This document shows positions 1 through 6,605 of a stretch of DNA of 8,989 nucleotides, piece by piece (the stretch's first letter is position 1; every line of letters begins with the position of its first letter). Origin of the DNA: an uncultured Synergistia bacterium (lineage in GTDB: Bacteria; Eremiobacterota; SpSt-956; JAKJGF01); NCBI GenBank assembly GCA_937888925.1, contig CALARM010001023.1:1-8989 (forward strand), given 5' to 3'. Under the pieces are notes generated by a model that made no database searches, was not told where the DNA came from, and saw only the letters and a program-made list of their open reading frames with translations. The position numbers and the translations under genes were made by a program.

Positions 1-56
1 TAAAATTATATATTTTTATATGTTGTTTTATGGATTCGAGGACTTATTCTTATACA

Positions 57-83
57 AAATAGCTATTAAATAATCAGCTATTT
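57..83 (-). terminator. Possible weak terminator after the DUF1152 gene
   Basis: A perfect 8-bp inverted repeat (AAATAGCT / AGCTATTT, at 57-64 and 76-83) with an 11-nt loop lies 15 nt beyond the stop codon of the leftward DUF1152 gene. On the minus strand it is followed by a short TTTTG run. The stem has only four G/C bases in total and the T tract is short, so termination would be weak. Position and symmetry are the only support. Confidence 0.25.
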
Positions 84-98
84 CCGTTATTCATAGCT

Positions 99-1049
99 TT
101 ATATCGGTATGGTTCTCCTTATTCTGTGTTCTTCTGAAGAACGCATTTTTTCTATGATTTCCACAACTTCAAAAACACTGTCAGTCTCAAGGCTTTCATT
201 GTAATAAAGTTTCATTTTTGCCACAGCCTCAAGGTCAAAAAACCAGTATAATAATGTGAGGGGAGAAACCCATACAGGTCTTTCTGCTGTCTTATCATTT
301 ACCGCCATATCACCGAAATGCCCCTCCATAGCTTTAAGAATGGAACTTACTATAGTGCTTTTATACTGTGGTTTCATTCTATCAAAAATATATGTTGCTC
401 CGTCCATAAAGTCCCGGCCGATCGCCCTATGTTTGAGCAATGCTGAAAGGCCGTAAAATTTGTCTTTTTTTATAAGCTCAGATATCCTCTCCAGAACATC
501 GGCATGAGAGACTTCTTTATTGACTCCTTCAGTTCCAAAGGCAGTCATTGCATAATAGCTGTTCTGAAAGTTAGAAAGAGAAGCAGCTATGATTGAAATG
601 GCATCCATAGAAGGAGTGCCCATTTCGAATTCATCTCCCCTGAATATGCCGTCTACTCCTCCGTCAACAATAAAAAGACAATCCAGATTTAAAGACTCCT
701 TCAAAAATATATATGCTTTTCTTAAGGATTTAATGCCAGTAGTCGGGAAACAATATACAGGCATAGACATCCCTTTTTTCTCTTTAAACCATTGAGACAG
801 AAAAAATTCCGGGAAATATTCGGAATCTTCAATAGAGGATTTTTCTGTAATTTCTATTATTTTATCAGTAAGATATCTTGCATTTTTCACCATCTGAAGG
901 GCAGTAAAGGAATAACTTGCCAGATACACTCTGTGCCCCTCTTCAATCAATAAAAGAGCTATTGGAAGAGCACAGAGGAAATCAAAGCCTCCGCCTGCGC
1001 CGGCAAAGAGTATATTTGATTTTTCTTGTATTTTAACAGGAATATTCAT
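99..1049 (-). CDS. DUF1152 family protein, function unknown
   Basis: The product is 316 residues from the ATG at 1049. The DUF1152 assignment rests on three features. A glycine-rich loop GAGGGFDF lies at residues 17-24 after a short beta-strand, in a Rossmann-like setting. The acidic motif VDGGVDG lies at about 128-134, and FRGDE at 136-140. Length is normal for the family and no signal peptide or membrane segment is seen, so a cytoplasmic protein is expected. The glycine-rich start suggests nucleotide or cofactor binding, but no reaction is established for the family. The ATG at 1049 is preferred over an in-frame TTG at 1064 because a perfect GGAGG (1055-1059) sits 5 nt before the ATG and inside the longer reading. 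The gene diverges from the membrane-protein gene at 1304, and its promoter and ribosome binding site lie in repeat copy 1. Confidence 0.75.
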   Translation of the reverse strand: MNIPVKIQEKSNILFAGAGGGFDFLCALPIALLLIEEGHRVYLASYSFTALQMVKNARYLTDKIIEITEKSSIEDSEYFPEFFLSQWFKEKKGMSMPVYCFPTTGIKSLRKAYIFLKESLNLDCLFIVDGGVDGIFRGDEFEMGTPSMDAISIIAASLSNFQNSYYAMTAFGTEGVNKEVSHADVLERISELIKKDKFYGLSALLKHRAIGRDFMDGATYIFDRMKPQYKSTIVSSILKAMEGHFGDMAVNDKTAERPVWVSPLTLLYWFFDLEAVAKMKLYYNESLETDSVFEVVEIIEKMRSSEEHRIRRTIPI

Positions 1050-1054
1050 AAACG

Positions 1055-1059
1055 CCTCC
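1055..1059 (-). promoter_or_regulatory. Shine-Dalgarno site of the DUF1152 gene
   Basis: The minus strand reads GGAGG, followed by 5 nt and then ATG. This fixes the start at 1049 and argues against the TTG at 1064, whose coding sequence would contain this site. The site forms the left end of repeat copy 1. Confidence 0.75.
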
Positions 1060-1076
1060 GGCAATAGTGTAATTAT

Positions 1077-1105
1077 ATTTTATCAAACATACCGGAGTTG
1101 CACAA
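1077..1105 (-). promoter_or_regulatory. Predicted sigma70-like promoter of the DUF1152 gene
   Basis: The minus strand has TTGTGC (1105-1100) as a -35 box, a 17-nt spacer and TAAAAT (1082-1077) as a -10 box. A second TATAAT-like stretch overlaps the -10 region. Transcription would start near 1070 and give a leader of about 20 nt that contains the GGAGG site. Both boxes and the spacing are conserved in repeat copy 2. The call rests on consensus similarity and position. Confidence 0.5.
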
Positions 1106-1222
1106 TCTATTTTGTATCACTCTTTTTTCAACACCTTCTATCGTAAATTTAAAATTCAGATGAAGGGATTACCGGAACATTTTTTATCTTATCAATTTTT
1201 TGTTATTTAATTGAATTCTCCA

Positions 1223-1251
1223 TTGATTTCTCGTTATATTTTTGTTAATAT
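1223..1251 (+). promoter_or_regulatory. Predicted promoter of the membrane-protein gene
   Basis: TTGATT (1223-1228) is followed by 17 nt and TAATAT (1246-1251), which fits a sigma70-type promoter with an imperfect -10 box. An alternative -10, TATAAC at 1249-1254, has a better consensus match but a 20-nt spacer. The leader to the ATG at 1304 would be about 45 nt. The palindrome at 1231-1256 covers the spacer and the -10 region. Confidence 0.4.
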
Positions 1252-1256
1252 AACGA
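1231..1256. promoter_or_regulatory. Perfect 10-bp-arm palindrome, candidate operator
   Basis: TCGTTATATT (1231-1240) and AATATAACGA (1247-1256) are exact reverse complements separated by 6 nt. The palindrome overlaps the spacer and -10 region of the predicted promoter for the gene at 1304, the usual place for a repressor operator of the TetR, MarR or GntR type. No T tract follows, so it does not look like a terminator. It could instead form a hairpin in a transcript that starts further upstream. The regulator is not identified. Confidence 0.5.
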
Positions 1257-1303
1257 AGATAGATTATGATACCTCAAAAGGAAGAATAAAACAGGCATAA
1301 ATT

Positions 1304-1909
1304 ATGAAATTTACCAGCAGAGAAATAGCATTGACAGGAGTTCTGGCAGGTCTTAACGGGGCCATTGAAATTACGCTGGGCAATTATCTCCATGCTCTTC
1401 AATTTTTCTTTACAGGTAATGTCATGGTAGGACTGAATATATGTATTTATATGTGTGCAAGGAAATCAATAGATAAAAAAGGAATAATTCTCATTATAGG
1501 ATTTATTACGGCTTTTATTAAACTGCTTCTGGGATACAATATAAATGCCGCACTGTTTATATTTCTGGAAGCTCTTATCATAGAAGGTATAATGTTTATA
1601 ATGGGATTTAATTTAACCGGTAATATTATAGCTTCAATTTCAGTGAATTTACTGATTGTTTTATATAAATTCGGCCTGCTCTGGGTAATGGGAGGGAGCA
1701 AAGCTTTTACGGCACTTATTGAATTTACCCGTAAATTTGCAAATTATATGCATATAAATCATGAACTCGTAATGGTGCCTTTTATACTTCTTCTGGTAAT
1801 TTATTCCTTATGGGGAGTAACCTTCGGGCTGGCAGGGTGGAAACTTGTGAACTCAAAAATCTTCTTCAATGGAGTTGCACTCAATAAAACACCTCCGACA
1901 ATTCTGTAA
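1304..1909 (+). CDS. Integral membrane protein, ECF-transporter S-component-like
   Basis: The product has 201 residues and is strongly hydrophobic, with about six membrane segments near residues 5-25, 37-53, 60-77, 81-100, 105-128 and 155-182. There is no signal peptide and only short polar loops. Size, helix count and the N-terminal pattern (SREIALTGVLAGLNGAIE, small residues and Gly in the first helix) resemble substrate-binding S components of energy-coupling-factor vitamin or metal uptake systems. No substrate motif is recognised and no ECF ATPase or T component is nearby, so it would have to share a module encoded elsewhere. The ATG at 1304 is the first possible start, because an in-frame stop lies at 1298-1300. 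The ribosome site is weak (acagg, 1291-1295), with a better aaaggaag too far upstream. The last five residues (PPTIL) and the stop lie inside repeat copy 2. It could be another small membrane family. Confidence 0.6.
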   Translation: MKFTSREIALTGVLAGLNGAIEITLGNYLHALQFFFTGNVMVGLNICIYMCARKSIDKKGIILIIGFITAFIKLLLGYNINAALFIFLEALIIEGIMFIMGFNLTGNIIASISVNLLIVLYKFGLLWVMGGSKAFTALIEFTRKFANYMHINHELVMVPFILLLVIYSLWGVTFGLAGWKLVNSKIFFNGVALNKTPPTIL

Positions 1910-1943
1910 TTATATTTTATCAGATATGCCGGAGGTGCACAAT
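1892..1943 (-). repeat. 52-bp direct repeat, copy 2
   Basis: This copy has the same orientation as copy 1 and differs from it at 7 positions. Its dyad is stronger than in copy 1: CACCTCCGACA (1890-1900) and TGCCGGAGGTG (1927-1937) are complementary except for one position, which would be G-U in minus-strand RNA. The left part encodes the final codons and stop of the membrane-protein gene. A further 10-nt match to the repeat end, ggagttgcac, occurs at 1871-1880 just upstream. Confidence 0.85.
1914..1942 (-). promoter_or_regulatory. Promoter-like sequence in repeat copy 2, antisense to the membrane-protein gene
   Basis: As in copy 1, the minus strand reads TTGTGC (1942-1937), a 17-nt spacer and TAAAAT (1919-1914), followed by GGAGG (1896-1892). 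It points leftward into the 3' end of the membrane-protein gene. A TTG 7 nt after GGAGG opens only a 27-codon frame with no recognisable product. It may make an antisense transcript or be a relic of the repeat's origin. Confidence 0.3.
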
Positions 1944-2251
1944 GTTTAATATGATTTATCTTCCGGGGAAAACTCAAAAAGAAACTGTAAAACCTATGGA
2001 AAGTAGAAAAAGAGTTTTGATAATACAGGATAAAACATATATAGACTTTACATGACATAAAAACAAAAAAATCCTGGGCTTATAGCAGCAATAATGACTC
2101 TTAAATGGTTGTGATAATGTATAATACCCTGCCGTGATAAGGTGGAAAGGTTATGCACAGTGGGATGGTTGGCAGAACAAGGGAAAGGAAGAAATTTCTG
2201 AATGATTACTTCTTTATTTTTTATACAATCTTTGGGATTTTATACCTTATA
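1944..2251. other. Intergenic region without a confident gene
   Basis: This roughly 310-nt stretch lies between two convergent transcription units: the membrane-protein gene from the left and the dGTPase operon from the right. Both strands are broken by stops, and the ORF-like stretches have no family resemblance. The left half (to about 2100) is A-rich with no clear structure. The right half holds the GC-richer foldable patch at 2127-2183. A T-rich run on the minus strand near 2063-2080 has no convincing stem before it. Confidence 0.5.
2127..2183 (+). other. GC-richer foldable patch, unidentified RNA or gene remnant
   Basis: Nested complementary segments are visible. CTGCC (2129-2133) pairs with GGCAG (2171-2175). 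Inside, GTGATAA (2134-2140) pairs with TTAT-CAC (2151-2158, one bulged G) around a 10-nt loop. A TATAAT box lies just upstream (2120-2125), without a recognisable -35. Alternatively, a plus frame from GTG 2134 to TGA 2205 gives 23 codons rich in Trp, Gly and Lys, which could be the tail of a decayed gene. No riboswitch class fits: the conserved cores of the TPP and cobalamin classes are absent. Confidence 0.2.
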
Positions 2252-2344
2252 TTATTTAGGAGTAAGATTTCCTACAAATTTCCATCTCCCTAACTCTTCC
2301 TCAGTATACTCTTCTAAATCACCTCTCTTTAATCCTTTATGCAT
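2252..2344 (-). CDS. Possible 30-residue ORF overlapping the dGTPase gene end
   Basis: An ATG at 2344-2342, 11 nt inside the last codons of the dGTPase gene and in the -1 frame, opens 30 codons ending in TAA at 2252. The product is strongly charged (GDLEEYTEEELGRWKF is its core) and reads like genuine coding sequence rather than AT-rich noise. There is no Shine-Dalgarno site before the ATG, so expression would need coupling to translation of the upstream gene. Other readings are a C-terminal extension of the dGTPase separated by a one-base indel, or the remnant of a lost downstream gene. No family is recognised. Confidence 0.3.
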   Translation of the reverse strand: MHKGLKRGDLEEYTEEELGRWKFVGNLTPK

Positions 2345-3648
2345 GATAGTTTATCGAAATAAAATTTTTCCAGTTCAGACTCTCCATAAAAATCTTTATA
2401 TAAAGAAAGAGCAAATTTATCCATCATACCTGCAATATAATCAATAACCATTCTATTAGGATTAATATTAAAATCCTTTTCTTGAGGTCTAAATTCAACA
2501 GGTAAGAGAGAAAAATCTTGATTATAATCAGTATCGGTAAAAACTTTATATAAGCCTCTTAAAATTTTTTCTCCCTGTTTTTCATAAAGTTTAATCAGAT
2601 TTGCTCTGTTAATACATTTAAAAGTTATATCTTTAAGCCCTTCTGATAGGAGATTATATGTTTTAAACCCTAATTCTTTCTTCTGAATTGTTCCTATTTT
2701 TTTCTGTCTCTCCTCATCTATATCTACCAGTCCTATATCATTAAGCAATTTATTTATACAAAAGGAACTTAATTCTTTTCTAAATAAGAAAGAATACTCG
2801 TCTGAGGAATCATAAAATTCTCCTTCCTTAGCTAATTTTCTGGAAGATTTAACAATTTTTTCTAAAATTGCAAAATTTGATTTAAAATTTTCTTTATCCC
2901 GGTATCTCATTTCAAACTCATACATAAGCTCTTCGATACTAAATAATTTTAAACTTAATGAATCTTCTAAATCATGTGCCGCATATGCAATCTCATCTGC
3001 CAGATCAATTATCTGGACATCTAAAGTTCTTAAATCAATCCTATTATTCTTAGCTTCTTCTGACAAAATATCGTATTCTTCGTCATAAATAAATTTTTTA
3101 TTTGTGCCCTTCTCATATTTTTTAAAATATTTTACAACACCTAATAATGTTCTTTTTGTCAAATTCAAACCAGGTATGTTAGGTTTCTTTTTTTCTAATT
3201 TCATTAACACTCTTAATGTTTGAGCATTCCCTTCAAAACCACCAAAGCTCTGAGAAAGCGAGTTTAAAACCTTTTCTCCATAATGCCCAAAAGGAGGATT
3301 CCCAATATCATGTGCCAACGCACAGGCTTCTACTAAAGCAATCTCATTAATGCCATACTTTAATTCTGCAGCTATTTGCCTGGCAATTTGTGCTACTTCT
3401 AAACTATGAGTTAATCTATTTCTATAAAATTGTTCACTATTAACTCCTAAAAGTTGCATCTTTCCCTGAAGCCTTCTAAAAGAAGATGAGTATAACACTC
3501 TGGCATAATCTCTTTGAAAAGGATCTCTATTTCTTCCGTCCTTCTGTTCATGATGAAATCTTTTATTTGTTTTATTTTTACAGCGAATATTTTTCAAGCT
3601 CTTCCTTACATAACCTTTTAACTCTTTATTATTTATGTCAATTGCCAT
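2329..3648 (-). CDS. dgt: dGTP triphosphohydrolase, HD superfamily
   Basis: The 439-residue product is a deoxyguanosinetriphosphate triphosphohydrolase-type enzyme, which converts dGTP to deoxyguanosine and triphosphate in the cytoplasm. The metal-binding HD residues are complete: His81 in RLTHSLEVA, His113-Asp114 in AHDIGNPPFGH, and Asp218 in LADEIAYAAHDLED. RDPFQRDYARVLYSSSFRRL (42-61) and the FEGNAQTLRVL segment (138-148) are typical of the family. Length is within the usual range. The ATG at 3648 has GAGGAG 8 nt upstream (3657-3662). The gene starts 40 nt after hsdR on the same strand with no terminator between, so co-transcription is likely. Housekeeping dGTPases tune nucleotide pools, while some relatives are anti-phage proteins that deplete dGTP. 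The position behind hsdR favours the defence role but does not prove it. It is more AT-rich than hsdR. Confidence 0.9.
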   Translation of the reverse strand: MAIDINNKELKGYVRKSLKNIRCKNKTNKRFHHEQKDGRNRDPFQRDYARVLYSSSFRRLQGKMQLLGVNSEQFYRNRLTHSLEVAQIARQIAAELKYGINEIALVEACALAHDIGNPPFGHYGEKVLNSLSQSFGGFEGNAQTLRVLMKLEKKKPNIPGLNLTKRTLLGVVKYFKKYEKGTNKKFIYDEEYDILSEEAKNNRIDLRTLDVQIIDLADEIAYAAHDLEDSLSLKLFSIEELMYEFEMRYRDKENFKSNFAILEKIVKSSRKLAKEGEFYDSSDEYSFLFRKELSSFCINKLLNDIGLVDIDEERQKKIGTIQKKELGFKTYNLLSEGLKDITFKCINRANLIKLYEKQGEKILRGLYKVFTDTDYNQDFSLLPVEFRPQEKDFNINPNRMVIDYIAGMMDKFALSLYKDFYGESELEKFYFDKLSCIKD

Positions 3649-3688
3649 TTTAAATTCTCCTCAATTATATATTACTAAAATTTAGATA

Positions 3689-6592
3689 TTAATAATACTC
3701 CCTTATATAAGAATAAGCCTTATCAAATAATTCATGTTCTTTATGAAGTCTGTATTTAAGAAGAGTATCTCTGAGGGCTTTTTTGACTTCCCTTTCTCCT
3801 CTTTTTGTCCATTGCCAGCCTTCAAAACGAACAGTAGTAACCATGCCGTCTACATCATCTACAATTCTTTCTATCATCTTTGGAGTTTTATCATTTTTTG
3901 TTTCATTAAAAAGTTCTGTAAGAGCAGTTTTGGCTTTTTTCCTTTCATCTTCCGGGTCTACTTCTCTTTCTGCTTCTAATAATTCTTTTGCAAGTCTTAA
4001 TAGTTCTTTAAGATATTCCAGACTGTTAAGGAAAGCCTGTTCATATTTCTCTTTTAATTCTTCAAGTCTCTTTCCCAGGGCAATAAATACCGGTTTATTT
4101 ATATGTTTTTTCAGTCTTGTTATAAGTTTTATTTCCATAACTTTATGAGCATTGACATTATTCTTCACCAGTTCTTCCACCATATCTTCATCAAGAACTA
4201 TTTTTTCAAGGTCATCTCTTATGGTATCAACATGTATATTCTGATTGATTATTTTCAGAGTTTTTTCTCCGAGAGCATGCCATATGAGCCTTCCCTGTCC
4301 TCCTGTAGGCTGAACAGATTCATAAACCTGAGTAAGCCACCTGTAATCATCAATATACTGATTAAGCATAATATCAGGAGATATAGATTCCCAGAGTCCT
4401 GCAAGATAGGAAAAATCACCTGCAAAGGCATCCCTTATTTCATTATCAGGCAGACATTCCTGGGCCAGTATAAGTCCTTCATAACCTGATATGGTTCTAT
4501 CAATATTTTTAAAATAACCAAGGCATTTTTCCATAGCTCCGGCAAGTTTTTTCTTATGCTCTTCATATCTTTTTATTGCTTCTCTTATATTCTCTTCATT
4601 ATAGGTAAGAGTTTTGGCAATATTATCAAATATTCCTATATAATCAACTATAAGACCATGAGTTTTTTCTTTATAAGGCCTGTTTGCCCGACATACGGCC
4701 TGAAGCAGTGTATGATCTTTTAAAACTTTATCCATATACATTGTCTGAAGAAGCGGAGCATCAAATCCTGCAAGGAGTTTTGCCGTTACTATAAGTATCT
4801 TCAACGGGTTATCGGGATCATTAAATTTATCCCTTATCTTTTCTTCCTCTTCTTTATTACGGCTCCATTCCTTTTTCCAGCCTGCCGGATCTCTTGCATT
4901 AACAGTCATTACTATGTCAGTATATTCCTCAGGAAATAATTCATCAAAGGAGGTTTTATAGTCAACACAGCTCTGCCTGTCATAACAGACAAGCATTGCT
5001 TTAAATCCATTTGGTTCTACATTTGACTGATAATGGTTAACTATATCTTCTGTGATTTTCTTTATACGTTCAGGGTTTCTCACTATAGTTGACATTTTTC
5101 CGGCTCTGGACGAGATCTCTGCAGCAGCTTCTTCTGTTAAACCATCTATAAGTTTTCCTATCTCCTCATCTATTGTCTCTTGGTCTACATGGACTTCCAC
5201 AAGTCTTGGTTCGAAATGTAGAGGAAGAGTGGCTCTGTCTCTCAGGGAATCTTCAAAGGAATACCTGCTGAGATAAACCTTTTCATCTTCTTCTGCTCCG
5301 AAGGTGGCAAAGGTATTCCTGTCTTTTCTGTTAATAGGAGTTCCTGTAAGGCCGAAGAAAAATGCTCCGGGAAGAGCTGTTCTCATTCTTATTCCCAGAT
5401 CACCTTCCTGTGTTCTGTGTGCTTCGTCTACCATTACTATTATGTTCTTTCTTTCGTTAAGAACCGTATTTGCTTCCATAAATTTATGTATTGTAGTAAT
5501 GATTATTTTCCTTATATCTCTTTCCAGTAATTCTTTGAGTTCTTTTCTATTATCCACTGCCACAGTATTTGGAACATCTGAAGCATTAAAGGTGGAAGTT
5601 ATCTGAGTATCCAGATCCAGTCTGTCCACTACAATCATTACAGTCGGGCTTTTTAAGGCAGGATGAAGTCTTAACTTCTGAGCGGCAAATAACATTAAAA
5701 GAGATTTTCCTGAACCCTGGAAATGCCAGATAAGCCCTTTCCTGGTTTTCCCCTCTAAAACTCTTCCCACTATCTTATTTGCCCCTTCATACTGTTGATG
5801 CCGGCAGACTATTTTGATTTTTCTGTTTTTCTTATCTGTGGCAAAAACAGTGAAATTATTCAAAATATCCAGAATAACTTCCGGCCGCAACAGGTTTTTC
5901 ACTGAAGGTTCTATGGATTTCAAATTCACAGGTTCACTCTTATCATCACTTTTCCAGGGAGACCATTTTTCCATAGGAGCTTTTATGGAGGCATATTTAA
6001 ATTCTTTTCCTTCTGTTGCAAAGGAAAATACATTTGGAACAAATAGAGAGGGAACATTTACTTCATAATCTTCACTTATCTGTAAAGCACCGTCAAACCA
6101 GCTTATTGCCGGCCTTACAGGGGTTTTACATTCACCCACTACGAGAGGGATTCCATTTACCAGAAGGACTATATCGGATCTTTTCTGAAGCTTTACATTA
6201 TATTCTTTTGTAACTGTAAAGTCGTTATTCTGAATATTTTCAAAATCAATCAATTTGATGGTTACATGTTCGTTATTTTTGCCGAAGGGCATACTCTTTT
6301 CGCCTTTTAACCAGGCAGTAAATTCTTCATTTGCCTTTACGAGACCGTCTTCCCGGACAGAAAGAATAATCGCTCTAAGTTTATAAATAACCTCATCTGC
6401 TCTGTCAGGCTCTTCTTTTATTGAAGGATTTAATCTGATTAGAGATTCTCTTAAAAGGCCTTCTACAAAAATTTCAGAACTTTTTCTATGAAAATAGGAA
6501 GAGGGAACGTAGTTCCAGCCGTTTTCTGTTAAAATATCCAGAACATAATCCTGGACGCTATTTCCTTCGGTAAATCTACCTATTTTAGACAT
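3689..6592 (-). CDS. hsdR: Type I restriction enzyme R (motor/endonuclease) subunit
   Basis: The 967-residue product is the ATP-dependent translocase and nuclease of a type I restriction-modification complex. The N-terminal PD-(D/E)xK nuclease has Asp140 (RSDIVLLVNG) and Glu154-Cys-Lys156 (VVGECKTP). The helicase motor follows: Walker A GSGKS (293-297), DEAH (389-392), TGTP (416-419), the motif V-like TAKLLAGFDAP (603-613) and motif VI QAVCRANRPY (631-640). A helical C-terminal region, probably for HsdM/HsdS contact, fills about 660-967. All catalytic motifs are intact and the length is normal. Start at ATG 6592, with GGAGG 5 nt upstream (6598-6602). The gene lies 13 nt after hsdS. It is visibly richer in GC than the genes on either side. 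HsdR needs HsdM and HsdS to act, and hsdM is not in the window. Confidence 0.95.
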   Translation of the reverse strand: MSKIGRFTEGNSVQDYVLDILTENGWNYVPSSYFHRKSSEIFVEGLLRESLIRLNPSIKEEPDRADEVIYKLRAIILSVREDGLVKANEEFTAWLKGEKSMPFGKNNEHVTIKLIDFENIQNNDFTVTKEYNVKLQKRSDIVLLVNGIPLVVGECKTPVRPAISWFDGALQISEDYEVNVPSLFVPNVFSFATEGKEFKYASIKAPMEKWSPWKSDDKSEPVNLKSIEPSVKNLLRPEVILDILNNFTVFATDKKNRKIKIVCRHQQYEGANKIVGRVLEGKTRKGLIWHFQGSGKSLLMLFAAQKLRLHPALKSPTVMIVVDRLDLDTQITSTFNASDVPNTVAVDNRKELKELLERDIRKIIITTIHKFMEANTVLNERKNIIVMVDEAHRTQEGDLGIRMRTALPGAFFFGLTGTPINRKDRNTFATFGAEEDEKVYLSRYSFEDSLRDRATLPLHFEPRLVEVHVDQETIDEEIGKLIDGLTEEAAAEISSRAGKMSTIVRNPERIKKITEDIVNHYQSNVEPNGFKAMLVCYDRQSCVDYKTSFDELFPEEYTDIVMTVNARDPAGWKKEWSRNKEEEEKIRDKFNDPDNPLKILIVTAKLLAGFDAPLLQTMYMDKVLKDHTLLQAVCRANRPYKEKTHGLIVDYIGIFDNIAKTLTYNEENIREAIKRYEEHKKKLAGAMEKCLGYFKNIDRTISGYEGLILAQECLPDNEIRDAFAGDFSYLAGLWESISPDIMLNQYIDDYRWLTQVYESVQPTGGQGRLIWHALGEKTLKIINQNIHVDTIRDDLEKIVLDEDMVEELVKNNVNAHKVMEIKLITRLKKHINKPVFIALGKRLEELKEKYEQAFLNSLEYLKELLRLAKELLEAEREVDPEDERKKAKTALTELFNETKNDKTPKMIERIVDDVDGMVTTVRFEGWQWTKRGEREVKKALRDTLLKYRLHKEHELFDKAYSYIREYY

Positions 6593-6605
6593 ATAAACCT
6601 CCAGA

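Larger units (their letters stand above)
1055..1106 (-). repeat. 52-bp direct repeat, copy 1
   Basis: This 52-bp stretch matches 1892-1943 at 45 of 52 positions without gaps. The central 16 bases (gtaattatattttatc on the plus strand) and the terminal tgcacaat are identical in both copies. The ends form an inverted repeat, CTCCGG (1056-1061) and CCGGAG (1092-1097). On the minus strand the element contains a promoter-like sequence and ends in the ribosome binding site of the DUF1152 gene. With copy 2 it brackets the membrane-protein gene. Confidence 0.85.

Noticed and set aside
1050..1064. TTG start for the DUF1152 gene at 1064
   Set aside because: It would place the GGAGG ribosome site inside the coding region; the ATG at 1049 lies 5 nt after that site.
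1801..2058. Minus-strand ORF of 85 codons across repeat copy 2
   Set aside because: It overlaps the membrane-protein gene antisense, has no proper start context for its full length, and its product has no protein-like pattern.
2060..2100. Terminator on the minus strand after the dGTPase gene
   Set aside because: There is a long T run (TTTTTTTGTTTTT), but the best stem before it is only 3 bp, so it cannot be supported.
2127..2183. Known riboswitch in the intergenic patch
   Set aside because: The conserved cores of the TPP and cobalamin classes are absent, and no plus-strand gene follows it.
2329..2350. Programmed -1 frameshift joining dgt to the overlapping small frame
   Set aside because: The usable window between stops is only a few codons and contains no good slippery heptamer or downstream structure.
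2202..2447. Plus-strand ORF of 81 codons
   Set aside because: It is largely antisense to the dGTPase 3' end and the small overlapping frame, with low-complexity composition and no ribosome site.
3734..6213. Several plus-strand ORFs of 65-128 codons within hsdR
   Set aside because: All are shadows of the hsdR reading frame, rich in Phe, Ser and Leu as expected of antisense frames.
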